From positions 1,178,001-1,242,000 of the forward strand of contig NZ_CP159981.1 of assembly GCF_041380365.1 (NCBI RefSeq): a stretch of 64,000 bases of DNA, given 5' to 3'. The notes under the pieces were generated by a model. It was not told where the DNA came from and searched no databases. It saw nothing but the letters and a program-made list of their open reading frames with translations. The stretch comes from Buchananella sp. 14KM1171 (GTDB taxonomy: Bacteria; Actinomycetota; Actinomycetes; Actinomycetales; Actinomycetaceae). Every line of letters starts with the position of its first letter. The first letter of the stretch is position 1. Of the stretch, positions 33,835 through 42,742 are shown in pieces. The position numbers were made by a program, and so were the translations under genes.

Positions 33835-34347
33835 CTAGCGCTCCTCGTCGAGCTGACTGTAGATGGCGCCCAGGAGCGGGACTAGCACCTCCAGCGTGTC
33901 GCCAGCTCCCCCCACCGAGCCCGGCGAGGAGAGCACCAGGGCGCCGGAGGAGTCGCGCGCCGTGACGCCCACGACCTCGCGGGAGAGGCCGGACAGCGGG
34001 GTAGAACGCAGGCCGTAGGCGCGGATCTGCTCCGCGATGCCCGGGATCTCCACCTCGATCACCGAGCGCACCACCTCCGGCGAGTAGTTGCCCAGGCCGA
34101 AGCCGGATGCCCCCAGGATGATGACCAGGCGGGCCCCGGCGGCGAGCTCCTGGCGCACCGCCGCCTCCAACTGGCTGCGGTCCTCCGCCACCACGGAGGT
34201 CGCCACCTGCCCCAGCCCCGCCTCCTGCAGCAGCTGGGCGCAGCGCAGCCCCGCCTTGTTCTCCTTCACCCCCGCTATGACGCGGTCGGAGCACGTGATG
34301 ACGGCGGCCGCGATCGAGCCGAGGTCGTATTCGGTACTGGCTGGCAT
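33835..34347 (-). CDS. MogA/MoaB-like protein with an altered active-site loop
   Basis: A 170-residue homologue of the molybdopterin adenylyltransferase. The fold is recognisable from AAAVITCSDRVIAGVKENKAG and LVLSSPGSVGGAGDTLEVL, but the nucleotide loop TTGGTGVSPRDVTPEA of the canonical copy reads ILGASGFGLGNYSPEVV: the GGTG motif and the aspartate are lost. It therefore may bind molybdopterin without adenylating it, or act on something else. ATG 34347 follows GGGGGA. It is upstream of mobA on the same strand, 189 bp away. Confidence 0.8.
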   Translation of the reverse strand: MPASTEYDLGSIAAAVITCSDRVIAGVKENKAGLRCAQLLQEAGLGQVATSVVAEDRSQLEAAVRQELAAGARLVIILGASGFGLGNYSPEVVRSVIEVEIPGIAEQIRAYGLRSTPLSGLSREVVGVTARDSSGALVLSSPGSVGGAGDTLEVLVPLLGAIYSQLDEER

Positions 34348-34440
34348 GGCTATCCCCCTGTTTTGGTGCGCGAACGAGCTTCCCTGCCCGCCGGCTTGGT
34401 CGATCTGCTCACTTCCAGACACTAGCCCCGCCGCGCCGAA

Positions 34441-34512
34441 ACTTGTCCAAAGTCGGCGAGACTTGTCAATAGCCACCCCGCTAAGGGCAAGTCTCGGCGG
34501 CTTTTGACAAGG
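34441..34512. repeat. Imperfect 25-bp inverted repeat built on ACTTGTC
   Basis: The left arm at 34441-34465 (with ACTTGTC twice) is the near complement of the right arm at 34488-34512 (CAAGTCTC...TTGACAAG), with a 22-nt loop and about four mismatches. It lies between a stop and the next start on the minus strand (34348-34580), so it could be a terminator, an operator, or a small repeat element. Confidence 0.5.
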
Positions 34513-34580
34513 CTCGCGTCCGGGGCACTCCGGCGCCACCACCGCCCTCGCAGCGCTGCGGCCGCGATGAGCGGGAAGGC

Positions 34581-34949
34581 CTAGCGGGCAGCGTCGTCCA
34601 CTCCCAGGCCGGCCTCGCCCTCCAGTTCCGCCAGCGTGGGGGCGGGGCGCCTGACCGGCTTGAAGGCGATCACCACCAGGCCGACCAGCGCCACCGCGAG
34701 CGCGGCCGCGAGCCAGCCGCCCACCGGGGTGAGCGGGGCCAGCAGGAGGGCGGAGGCGGCCAGGGAGTAGCGGCCCTTCCACCACGCCAGCACTCCCCCG
34801 GCGCAGGCGAGCGTGCCCAGCACGGCCATCGCGGCCAGCATCCAGCGCGCTTCACCGTCGCCGGAAGCGGCCAACACCCACCAGCCGCGCGCCACCAGCA
34901 CGGCGAAGGCGACCAGAGCCGCCCCCAGTACCGGGCGGGCCCAGTTCAA
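34581..34949 (-). CDS. Small membrane protein of unknown function
   Basis: A 122-residue protein with three or four hydrophobic helices over residues 5-95 (VLGAALVAFAVLVA, MLAAMAVLGTLACAGGVLAW, SLAASALLLAPLTPVGGWLA, ALAVALVGLVVIAF) and a short acidic C-terminal tail. No family is recognised. The start is TTG 34949, overlapping the stop of the upstream gene as TTGA, so the two genes are translationally linked. Confidence 0.7.
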   Translation of the reverse strand: MNWARPVLGAALVAFAVLVARGWWVLAASGDGEARWMLAAMAVLGTLACAGGVLAWWKGRYSLAASALLLAPLTPVGGWLAAALAVALVGLVVIAFKPVRRPAPTLAELEGEAGLGVDDAAR

Positions 34950-35320
34950 CGGCGCCCCTCCGCAGCGTCCAGGTGGCCGACGTTCCCGCCGGCCTCCCCC
35001 GCGCGCTCACCGCCCGGAGCGTCGGCCAGCGCGGCCTCCAGGCGGTCCAGCTTGCCCTGCAGCTCGCCGGTAAAGCCGGGGCGAACGTCGGCCTTGATGA
35101 CCAGCGAGGCGCGCGGGGCCACCTCCAGGACGGCGTCGGTGGCCTGCTTGACCACGGCCATCACCTCATCCCACTCGCCCTCCAGGGTGGTGAACATCGC
35201 GGTGGTCTCATGCGGCAGGCCGGAGGCGCGCACCACCGCCACGGCGCGGGCCACGGCGGCGCTGACGGAACCGGTGTCATCTACCCCGGCCAGCGGGGCG
35301 ACGGAGAAGGCGAGCAGCAT
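34946..35320 (-). CDS. MTH1187/YkoF-type thiamine-binding protein
   Basis: A 124-residue protein of the PF01910 group (MTH1187/YkoF-like). The ferredoxin-like core is visible in MLLAFSVAPLAG, TAMFTTLEGEWDEVMAVV and RASLVIKADVRPG. Homologues bind thiamine or its precursor and often sit with transporters. The C-terminal 20 residues are Gly/Glu rich. AGGAG precedes ATG 35320. It lies 16 bp after the AAE transporter gene and overlaps the small membrane protein gene. Confidence 0.8.
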   Translation of the reverse strand: MLLAFSVAPLAGVDDTGSVSAAVARAVAVVRASGLPHETTAMFTTLEGEWDEVMAVVKQATDAVLEVAPRASLVIKADVRPGFTGELQGKLDRLEAALADAPGGERAGEAGGNVGHLDAAEGRR

Positions 35321-35335
35321 TGCACTCCTAAAGGG

Positions 35336-36916
35336 CTAGAGGACCGCAGCCAGCCCGTAGACCAGCAGGATCTTGGTGATGATGGAAAGAGCGTAGTGCG
35401 TGGCGTAACCGGCATCGATGCGCTCGTCGGAGCACTGCAAGTTGGCCGCCGCCACCAGGGCCGGCTGCCCGATGAAGCCGGCCAGGCCACCGGCCATGCG
35501 CGGGGAGGACAGGCCCAGCAGCTTGCTGGCGAAGACGAACAGTAGGCAGCCCACCGCGCACAGCACCGCGCCAATGGCGATCACCTTCAGGCCCAGCGGA
35601 GAGAAGGCCTGGGCCGCAAAGGCCGGGCCGGAGGCCAGCCCCACGCAGGCCAGGAAGAGCAGCAGGCCCAGCTGGCGGATGGTCAGGTTGGCGGCGTAGG
35701 GCAGCTGCCAGATCATCGGACCGGTGCGCTCGAAGTGCCCCAGGATCATGCCCACCAGCAGCGGGCCGGCCGCGGCGCCCAACGCCAGGGTGGCCCCGCC
35801 GCCCAGCGGGATCGTGATGAGGCCCAGGCCCAGGCCTAGCCCCAAACCGAGACCGGCGGAGACCGGGTCGATCTCTCCCACGCCCTTTTCGGAGTCGCCC
35901 AGGAAGGCACGCACCTCCTGCAGCTTGCCGGCAGGCACTACGGCCAGTACCCGGTCGCCGGGCTCTAGCACCAGGTCTTCGCGGGCCAGTAGGTCCAGGT
36001 CGCCGCGCCGCACCCGCATGATCGCGCCGTCGAAGCGGCCCGGGATGTCCAGCTGCCCGATCGAGCGGCCGATCACGGCCTTGGAGGAGACCACGAAACG
36101 CAGGTGATCTACCTCGTGGCGCTTGTCCGCTAGGTGCTCCTCGGTCTCCTCTCCCAGCACCGCGATCGCCTCCCGCACCCTGGGCTCGGCGCCCACGATC
36201 ACTGCCCAGTCGCCGTCCTCCAGGTTCTCGCCCTGGCGGTAGACGCGGGTTTTACCACCGCGCGAGAGGTAAGAGATGCGCACGTCGCCGCGCGCCAGGG
36301 CCGGCACGTCGGCCGGCGTGAAGTTCCCAGCGATTGCCACCGACGTGGCGAACAGGCCGGAGCCGGCCAAGGAGGGGGTGTCGCGGGGGCCGGGCCACTT
36401 GCGGGCCAGGGTGAAGGAAACGAACAGCAAGGAGACCACCACGCCGATCGGGTAGGCCAGTGCGTAACCGACCGCCGGCTCGTTGCCTCCGGTGGCGGTG
36501 GTGGCGGCGGACAGCGCCGGGGTGGAGGTGAGCAGACCGGCAAAGGTTCCCAGCGTCATCTCGCGCGAGAGCCCAAAGTATGGTCCCACCAGGTAGATCA
36601 GGCCGGCCACGCCCACTAGGCCCACCACGGTGATGGCCATGAAGTTCAGGTAGCGCTTGATTTCCCGGAAGAACGTAGTGCCGGCGGTCAGTCCCACCGT
36701 GTAGACAAACAGGGCCAGGCCGATTCCTTGCACCAGCTTGAGTCCCTCACCCAGGCGCGGGTCTAGCGCCCCGATGGCGATGCCCACAAAGAGCGCGCCG
36801 GCAGCGCCCAAACGCAGCGGCCCCAGCGGGATTGAGCCCACCAGGGAACCGAGCGCCACCACCAGGAAGATGGTCAGGAGCGGAGACATGAGCAGGACGT
36901 CCACGATCGCGTTCAT
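35336..36916 (-). CDS. AAE-family transporter with central TrkA-C-type domains
   Basis: A 526-residue membrane protein of the aspartate:alanine exchanger family. Two hydrophobic blocks of about five helices each flank a soluble region (about residues 185-350) that contains TrkA-C-like segments (VIGRSIGQLDIPG, LVLEPGDRVLAVV). Motifs GLTAGTTFF and GLLTSTPALSAA match the family. The substrate cannot be read from sequence; E. coli YidE/YbjL relatives are uncharacterised. It heads a likely three-gene unit with the thiamine-binding-type and small membrane proteins. Confidence 0.85.
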   Translation of the reverse strand: MNAIVDVLLMSPLLTIFLVVALGSLVGSIPLGPLRLGAAGALFVGIAIGALDPRLGEGLKLVQGIGLALFVYTVGLTAGTTFFREIKRYLNFMAITVVGLVGVAGLIYLVGPYFGLSREMTLGTFAGLLTSTPALSAATTATGGNEPAVGYALAYPIGVVVSLLFVSFTLARKWPGPRDTPSLAGSGLFATSVAIAGNFTPADVPALARGDVRISYLSRGGKTRVYRQGENLEDGDWAVIVGAEPRVREAIAVLGEETEEHLADKRHEVDHLRFVVSSKAVIGRSIGQLDIPGRFDGAIMRVRRGDLDLLAREDLVLEPGDRVLAVVPAGKLQEVRAFLGDSEKGVGEIDPVSAGLGLGLGLGLGLITIPLGGGATLALGAAAGPLLVGMILGHFERTGPMIWQLPYAANLTIRQLGLLLFLACVGLASGPAFAAQAFSPLGLKVIAIGAVLCAVGCLLFVFASKLLGLSSPRMAGGLAGFIGQPALVAAANLQCSDERIDAGYATHYALSIITKILLVYGLAAVL

Positions 36917-37123
36917 CCTTTCAGCCTACGCGTGCGCCCTGCCGGCGTCAGCCAGACCGCCTCACCGCAGCACGCCGCGCCTCCGCCACACCGCCGCCTC
37001 CGCCACGCCGCCGCCTTCGCCAAGCCGGTTGGACGACGCTCTACCCGGCCCGCGCCAGTGGGCACCGCCCTAGGTTCGGGCCGGGTTCGCACCGAACCGG
37101 ACCTAGCGGGCTGGCCATGGATG

Positions 37124-37162
37124 CGGGTGGGGGCCTGCGGCGTCGCCGCAGGCCCCCACCCG
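37124..37162. terminator. Strong terminator after the GH110 gene
   Basis: An 18-bp perfect stem (CGGGTGGGGGCCTGCGGC at 37124-37141, complement at 37145-37162) with a 3-nt loop lies 18 bp past the stop of the large surface-protein gene. Confidence 0.8.
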
Positions 37163-37179
37163 TCAGGCTGACGTGGACG

Positions 37180-40100
37180 CTAGTTCAACCTGAGCGCGGC
37201 CGCCTCGAGGACCTTCTGGGAGACGGACTTCGCGCCGCCCATCACTCGTAGCTGAGCTACCTTTTCCCGCGCGTCCAGCTCCGCCACCGTGGCCGGTGGA
37301 AGCGCCCCGGCCCGCGTGAGCAGCAGTACCCCGTCGTGGTTGGCGGCCAGGGCCGCACCGGAGAGCGCGTCCGGGAAGCTCTCTCCCGAGGCGAGTACCA
37401 CCAGCTTGGCGTCAGCCACGAAGGAGCGGGCCAGCATAGCAGCCGTTTCGTAGCGGTCCTTGCCTACCACCGTGCGGGTCTTGCCCTGCGCGGCCAGTCC
37501 GGCCGTTCGCAGGGCGGCTTCGGCCTGGCCTCCCACGGCCACCACCTCAACCCCAGGCGCCCGCTTGAGCATGACCCGGACCTGGGCCGGCAGGCTGCTG
37601 CCGGCGCTGAGGAGCACCACGCCTCCCGTGCGGCCTGCTACCGCGCCCGCAGCTAGCGCGTCCGCGTAGTGCAGTCCGCTGGCCACATAGATCCGTGCCG
37701 GCGCGCCGTTCTTTTGCGCCACCTCACCGGCTATCTGCACGGCCGTCTCGTAGCGTGACTGGCCAGCAATTCGCTTCACGGTGAACCCGGCACCCGTCAG
37801 CGCTGCCGCCTTGCTGGCGGGCACGGAGTTCTCCGCCCCCACAATCAAGACGGTCTCCACGCCCTTTTGCCGGGCAGCCTCAACGATGGCTGGCTCCAAC
37901 TGTGGGGCGGTGGTGAGCACCAGGGCGGCGCCGTGAGCGGCCGCCAGCGGACCCGCCGCCACCGCGTCCGCGAAATTGCGCCCATCGACCAAAACCATCG
38001 TCTTGGTCACGGCGGTGGACTGGCGCATTGCCTCCACGGACGTCAACACCCGGTCCGAACCGGCGATCCGGGCCACCTTTCCACCAGGCAACTCGGCAAT
38101 CGGAGCCGCCGTCGGGGCGGGCGTGGCAGACGCGGACGGCACCGGTGTCACCGAGGGAGCAGGCGTCACCGAAGCACTAGGTGTCACACTCGGCGCCGTC
38201 GATGGGGGCGGCGTGGGGGCCGACGTCGGATCCGGCGTCACCGACGGAGCGGGCGTCACCGAAACGCTAGGTGTCACACTCGGCGCCGTCGATGGGGGCG
38301 GCGTGGGGGCCGACGTCGGATCCGGCGTCACCGAGGGAGCAGGCGTCACCGACGGCGTCGGGTCAGGCATCGGCCCGGGAGCTGCGGCCTGATCTGAGAG
38401 CACCACCCACCGGTAGATGCGCTGCTGCAACTGGTTCGGGGCGGTCACATACACCTCGAAGACGTTGATCCCTCGGCCCACCTGCACCGTGTAGCTGCCA
38501 CTTCCGTCCGGCATTACCTTTTTGCCGTTGACCGTGGCCACCATCGTGGCGCCTTCTGCAACCGGCGTGAGCTTAGCGGTGTAGCTGGTAACAGCCGGGT
38601 CGGCCTTGACCACGAAACCATCCTTCGCGGCCAGGTTTGCGCCGTCCGACGGCATGGGGAGGGAGAACTGCGCGCCGGCCAGGTCAGCCAGGCGAGAGAG
38701 CTTGCCCTCCGGCAAGGTCGGCACCACGTCGAAACCGGCACCCGGCTCCCCGCTGCCCACTTCCCGCACCAACTCAACCGGCGTGCCGGCCACGTTCAGG
38801 TCAGTGAACACAAAGGGGTGGTTATCCGCCGCCGAGTTACGCCGCAGTGACGCCATCAGCCCGATGCGAGCAGAGGCTCCCACGGACGAGTTAACAACTG
38901 GGGTGCCCAAATTGGAGAACTCGACTCCGTCCAACGAATAGGCGCCCTGAATCCCGTCCTCCTGCCGAGTCAGCTTCAACCACAGTTCCTGCTGGGTGGG
39001 GTCAGTGACCTTGCGGGAGTCCTCTTCAGCTCGCCCATTTTGTTCCGTGACCACGGTGATCGACGGGGAGCCGTTGTTGTGCTTGCGCTGGATCGTGACG
39101 TAGTTGTCGTCGTTCTCGTAGAGGATCAGACCGGCCTCCTCGTACCAGTCCTGCGTCCTGCCGGTCATCTTCACGACCACGGACTCCCCCACGCCCAGCT
39201 GCTTGCCGGGCAGCAGGTGAATGTTGCCCGCCCGGTTGTCGTCCAACCACAGGGAACCCAAACCGGAGGGCACCAACCTGAGACCCTTGCCCTCGATGCG
39301 GGCGTGGGCCGGATTCGGGCGGATCACCTCGAACGGGATCAGCTCGTAGGTGGGCTCCGTCTGCCCCACCGTGACGGTCACGGGAGCGGTGGTGGCCTGC
39401 CCGAAGGGGGTGACCACCACGGCATGAATCTGGGCCTCACCCTCCTGCTTGCCCAGGATCTGCCCCTGCTGGTTTACCGCCGCGATTTGCGGTGCTGAGG
39501 AGAAGTAGAAAACCTGGTTTGCAGTCGAGTTCCTGCCGCCCACACTCACGCCCTCGTCGCGAATGTCCACGTTGGCGCCCGTCATGTGGTGCAACTGAAC
39601 GCCCCGGATGATGCCCTCTCCGTAGGTGTTGCCCTCCAGCACCACGTTATTTGAACCGCGCAGCACGAACGCGGGGCGCGACACCCCTCCTGTTGGTGCG
39701 GCTACGCGCGCCGTAGTGAGCGCACCGACGCCCACGCGGTTAGAGGCCAGCTCCAACGTGGGAGCACTGGACTCCTCGTACCGCATCACCCGGTTATTCC
39801 GGAACGTCAAACCGTTGATGCTCTTGGCGTCCAGAATCGTGCGGTCGTTGACCAGGAACGTGTTGTCCTCGATCAGGACGTTGGAGTGCGCGGCCAGTTG
39901 CGGATTCTGCCCGCCCGAGGTGGGTTCAAAGAAGATCACCGGAGCAGGGTTGTTGTATGTGTCCCTGGCTGGGCGCAGGAACGTGTTGCCACGGATGGTG
40001 AAGTCACTAACCATCGCGGACTCGTACCACTGGTTGGCGTCACCCGAGACGTAAATGGATGCCATTTCCATCTGGTCAAAAACGTTGTTCTCGATCAGCA

Positions 40101-41658
40101 CCGGGCGGCGCGTGGTCATGAGAATGCCGCGAGTCGGGATCGACTCAAAGTGAGAGTTACTGATCGTCACCTTCGGGTTGTAGGTGACGTTTTCTGCCAC
40201 CACGGCATCCACGCGGGCACCGGCTGGCATGTCGCGATCAAACGTCACTTTCATGGTGCGCAGGTCGTGGCTGGAATCGACACCCGTGGGGCCATCCACG
40301 CTCACAACCCGGCCGCGCCACGGCTGCCCGTCGCTGTCTAGCAGGTCCCGCATGGTGTTGCGGTCAACCAGAGCAACCTCGTTGCCCTCGTAGAACTGAG
40401 GGAAGCCGGCAGTCTCGTGGTGCATGTAGCGGAAGGTGGCCTGCCGGTTGCTGTGCCGGTTTTTCATCTGCACGTATGTGCCGTGAACGTTGATCGGGTC
40501 GTCGTGCGCGAAGCCGAATCGGCAGTTATCGATCAGCACCTCTCCCTTGTCCCCGGAGACCTGGATGAGGTCAGCGAAACCGACGGTGGTGCGGTAGGAC
40601 TGCGGCGGGGGCCGGAAGTCGACGTTGCGCACCGTGACGTTCTCGTTGAACTGGAACAGGATGCCAAAGCCGTGCAGGTGCCCCACGTTGAGGTCTTCTA
40701 GCTTGATGTCCTTCGATTCCCACACGAAGGCGCCCGGGGTGTCGCGCCACCAGGTGCGCACGTGGAAGGAGCGGCCCACCCCGCCCGGTGCAGAGCCGGC
40801 GCGGTAGGTGAACTCCAGGAGGCCGGGGGCCTTTTCTCGAATTGACTGCACCCCAGTGAACAGGGGCTCGACCGGGAGCATCCACGAGGCCCGGAAGGCG
40901 TGCCCGGTGTCCAGGTCCAGCAACTGCTCGTACATGTCGTTCAGCGAGGTATTGCCGGGGTTGGACGGCAGCCTCAGCGGGTCGTACGACCAGTAGGGCC
41001 GATTCGTGTAGGGGGAGTTATCGCTGTGGATCGTTAGGTTGCGCCCCGAGATTGAGTATTGATACCCCTCCGGGATACGCACCTCTCTGGTCAGTCTTCC
41101 GTCGTCTAGCGTGCCCGCGCCGGTAAACGTCAGGTCCAACACGCGGGGCGCCACGTGATCGGTGGAAAAGTTCTTGAACGTGACGCGCTGGGAGCGCAAG
41201 GCGGCGAAGGTGGTTTGCTGTCCGTGGAGGCGCAGCAGAGAACCCCCACCGTCCACGGTCACGTCCTGCATGTTTTCCAGCAGGATTGCTATGCGCTTGT
41301 CCTTGTATTGCGGGCGCTCACCTACCGTGTTGGACGGATAGAGTTCACGCACCTCGGCTTGGTCTGGATAGAGGTCGTAGGTGCCCTTAGGGAAATAGAT
41401 CGTTACCGGCCCGGTCAGGGTTTTCGCGTGCCTGATTGCGGCCTGCACCCCGGGCTGGGAGTCCCTGGTTCCGGTTGGGTCAGCCCCAAATTTGGTTACA
41501 TCAACGATGGTTCCGGCAATCGGTTCAGCCGCCGAAACGGTCTGCGGAGCGGTAACGGCGCCCGGCTCCGCGGCGTGTGCGGTCAGTGCTCCTGTCATTG
41601 CTAGCGCCGTTGCTGCAAGACAAGCTGACACCCCAAAAAATGCGCGTCGTTGCGTCAT
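37180..41658 (-). CDS. Secreted GH110 alpha-1,3-galactosidase-like protein with cell-wall-binding repeats
   Basis: A 1492-residue secreted enzyme. Residues 1-30 are a signal peptide (cleavage near AHA). Residues 50-700 form a right-handed beta helix of glycoside hydrolase family 110: DVTKFGADPTG, PKGTYDLYPDQAE, and the acidic site HDDPINVHGTYV (D386, D387), plus SGDANQWYES. GH110 enzymes remove terminal alpha-1,3-galactose, including the blood group B sugar. A concanavalin-like DUF1349-type domain (about 790-975), a cadherin-like sandwich (about 1000-1105) and a Pro/Thr/Ser linker with a 30-residue repeat follow. The end (about 1205-1492) holds three CWB2 repeats (SRYETA, DRYETAAMLA), which bind cell-wall polymer. 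It probably trims host glycans at the cell surface. Confidence 0.9.
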   Translation of the reverse strand: MTQRRAFFGVSACLAATALAMTGALTAHAAEPGAVTAPQTVSAAEPIAGTIVDVTKFGADPTGTRDSQPGVQAAIRHAKTLTGPVTIYFPKGTYDLYPDQAEVRELYPSNTVGERPQYKDKRIAILLENMQDVTVDGGGSLLRLHGQQTTFAALRSQRVTFKNFSTDHVAPRVLDLTFTGAGTLDDGRLTREVRIPEGYQYSISGRNLTIHSDNSPYTNRPYWSYDPLRLPSNPGNTSLNDMYEQLLDLDTGHAFRASWMLPVEPLFTGVQSIREKAPGLLEFTYRAGSAPGGVGRSFHVRTWWRDTPGAFVWESKDIKLEDLNVGHLHGFGILFQFNENVTVRNVDFRPPPQSYRTTVGFADLIQVSGDKGEVLIDNCRFGFAHDDPINVHGTYVQMKNRHSNRQATFRYMHHETAGFPQFYEGNEVALVDRNTMRDLLDSDGQPWRGRVVSVDGPTGVDSSHDLRTMKVTFDRDMPAGARVDAVVAENVTYNPKVTISNSHFESIPTRGILMTTRRPVLIENNVFDQMEMASIYVSGDANQWYESAMVSDFTIRGNTFLRPARDTYNNPAPVIFFEPTSGGQNPQLAAHSNVLIEDNTFLVNDRTILDAKSINGLTFRNNRVMRYEESSAPTLELASNRVGVGALTTARVAAPTGGVSRPAFVLRGSNNVVLEGNTYGEGIIRGVQLHHMTGANVDIRDEGVSVGGRNSTANQVFYFSSAPQIAAVNQQGQILGKQEGEAQIHAVVVTPFGQATTAPVTVTVGQTEPTYELIPFEVIRPNPAHARIEGKGLRLVPSGLGSLWLDDNRAGNIHLLPGKQLGVGESVVVKMTGRTQDWYEEAGLILYENDDNYVTIQRKHNNGSPSITVVTEQNGRAEEDSRKVTDPTQQELWLKLTRQEDGIQGAYSLDGVEFSNLGTPVVNSSVGASARIGLMASLRRNSAADNHPFVFTDLNVAGTPVELVREVGSGEPGAGFDVVPTLPEGKLSRLADLAGAQFSLPMPSDGANLAAKDGFVVKADPAVTSYTAKLTPVAEGATMVATVNGKKVMPDGSGSYTVQVGRGINVFEVYVTAPNQLQQRIYRWVVLSDQAAAPGPMPDPTPSVTPAPSVTPDPTSAPTPPPSTAPSVTPSVSVTPAPSVTPDPTSAPTPPPSTAPSVTPSASVTPAPSVTPVPSASATPAPTAAPIAELPGGKVARIAGSDRVLTSVEAMRQSTAVTKTMVLVDGRNFADAVAAGPLAAAHGAALVLTTAPQLEPAIVEAARQKGVETVLIVGAENSVPASKAAALTGAGFTVKRIAGQSRYETAVQIAGEVAQKNGAPARIYVASGLHYADALAAGAVAGRTGGVVLLSAGSSLPAQVRVMLKRAPGVEVVAVGGQAEAALRTAGLAAQGKTRTVVGKDRYETAAMLARSFVADAKLVVLASGESFPDALSGAALAANHDGVLLLTRAGALPPATVAELDAREKVAQLRVMGGAKSVSQKVLEAAALRLN
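38177..38356. repeat. 90-bp tandem repeat in the Pro/Thr/Ser linker
   Basis: Two nearly identical 90-bp units begin at CTAGGTGTCACAC (38177 and 38267), encoding 30 residues each (PSVTPDPTSAPTPPPSTAPS core). Partial units flank them. Such in-frame repeats usually vary in number between strains and adjust the length of the surface stalk. Confidence 0.8.
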
Positions 41659-42532
41659 GGGTGAAGTTTATGGGCCGCCAAAGCTGCGCGTGCCGGCTTT
41701 GAGCGTCGAATTAGTTAGCGGTGGGCTCCCATCTCGCGGCCGTCGATATGCGCGCCCGCCGCCCGCGCCGCAAATGCCGCACTCGGGTTCATCCGACCGC
41801 CCGGTGCCGCGCCTTCGACCATGCTCTTGCGTGCTCGGCGAATACCGCCGGCATGCGCCCGCCGTCCTCCCTAGTGGCCCCTGGTGCACGACGTTCCGCC
41901 CTCCCCTCCCCTCAGCGCCCGCCCCCTGGAGTGCGCAGGGGCGGCCCGCGTGCCCCGCCGATCCCGGCAGCCCGGTGCGCGCGGTGGCCGGGCGTGCGCG
42001 GTGGCCGGGCGATGACTGCCGCGAACCCCGACGCGCCCCACCGCCCCCCCAAGCTCGCAAATGCTGCAACGGGGTACATCCGACCGCCTGGGGGCACGGC
42101 ACCGGCCGGTCGCACGTACCCCAACCGCACTCTTGTACGCTCCGGGGCACCGGCCGACCCCGACCCGGGCCGGCCATGGCGAGCCCGGCGGCAGTTGGCG
42201 TGTGCACGCCGTGGCCGGGCGTGCGCGGGGGCCGGGCGATGACTGCCGCGAACCCCGACGCGCCCCACCGCCCCCCCAAGCTCGCAAATGCTGCAACGGG
42301 GTACATCCGACCGCCTGGGGGCACGGCACCGGCCGGTCGCATGTACCCCAACCGCACTCTTGTACGCTCCGGGGCACCGCACCGACCCCGACCGACCCCG
42401 CCCCGGCCCGCCCCGGCCCCGTATCCCCGCTCACTTTGGCGTGGCCGATGCCACTGCGCTCGATTTGGCGGGTCGTGCGGGGCCGTGCTAGATTTATCGA
42501 GCTGTTGCGGACCGCAAAGTCCGTGACCACTA
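41659..42532. other. 874-bp gene-free stretch between the GH110 gene and tRNA-Leu
   Basis: No convincing gene. Most of it is the large repeat described separately, with an older partial copy at about 41769-41815 (CAAATGCCGCACTCGG, TTCATCCGACCG). The left end carries the GH110 promoter and the right end that of tRNA-Leu. Confidence 0.5.
41984..42379. repeat. Two 169-bp direct repeats, period 227 bp, each with a 16-bp hairpin
   Basis: 41984-42152 and 42211-42379 are nearly identical. Each holds a dyad: GGGGTACATCCGACCG (42071-42086; 42298-42313) against CGGTCGCATGTACCCC or a one-base variant (42107-42122; 42334-42349), with a GC-rich 20-nt loop. The repeats end in TGTACGCTCCGGGGCACCG. The copies are too similar to be old. 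Confidence 0.85.
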
Positions 42533-42615
42533 GCGCGAGTGGCGAAATGGCAGACGCGCACGGTTCAGGTCCGTGTGCCCGTGAGGGCGTGGGGGTTCAA
42601 CTCCCCCCTCGCGCA
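42533..42615 (+). tRNA. tRNA-Leu (anticodon CAG)
   Basis: All arms fold: acceptor GCGCGAG/CTCGCGC (42533-42539, 42608-42614), D-arm with AAATGGCAGACGC, anticodon stem CACGG/CCGTG with CAG at 42566-42568, a leucine-type long variable arm GCCCGTGAGGGC, and T-arm GGGGG-TTCAACT-CCCCC. CCA is not encoded. The anticodon reads CTG, a very common codon here. Confidence 0.96.
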
Positions 42616-42621
42616 CAAATG

Positions 42622-42648
42622 CCGGCGGTTTCTACCGCCGGTTTTTTG
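42622..42648 (+). terminator. Rho-independent terminator of tRNA-Leu
   Basis: CCGGCGGT (42622-42629), TTCT loop, ACCGCCGG, then TTTTTT at 42642-42647. This is the best classical terminator in the window. Confidence 0.93.
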
Positions 42649-42742
42649 TTTGCGGCATAACTTCCCTGAGGCGTCGTGGCGAGCATCCCCTAGCCTGTCC
42701 CGCTACCATCGGATGTAACTATCTACTGCGATAGGAGGCAGC

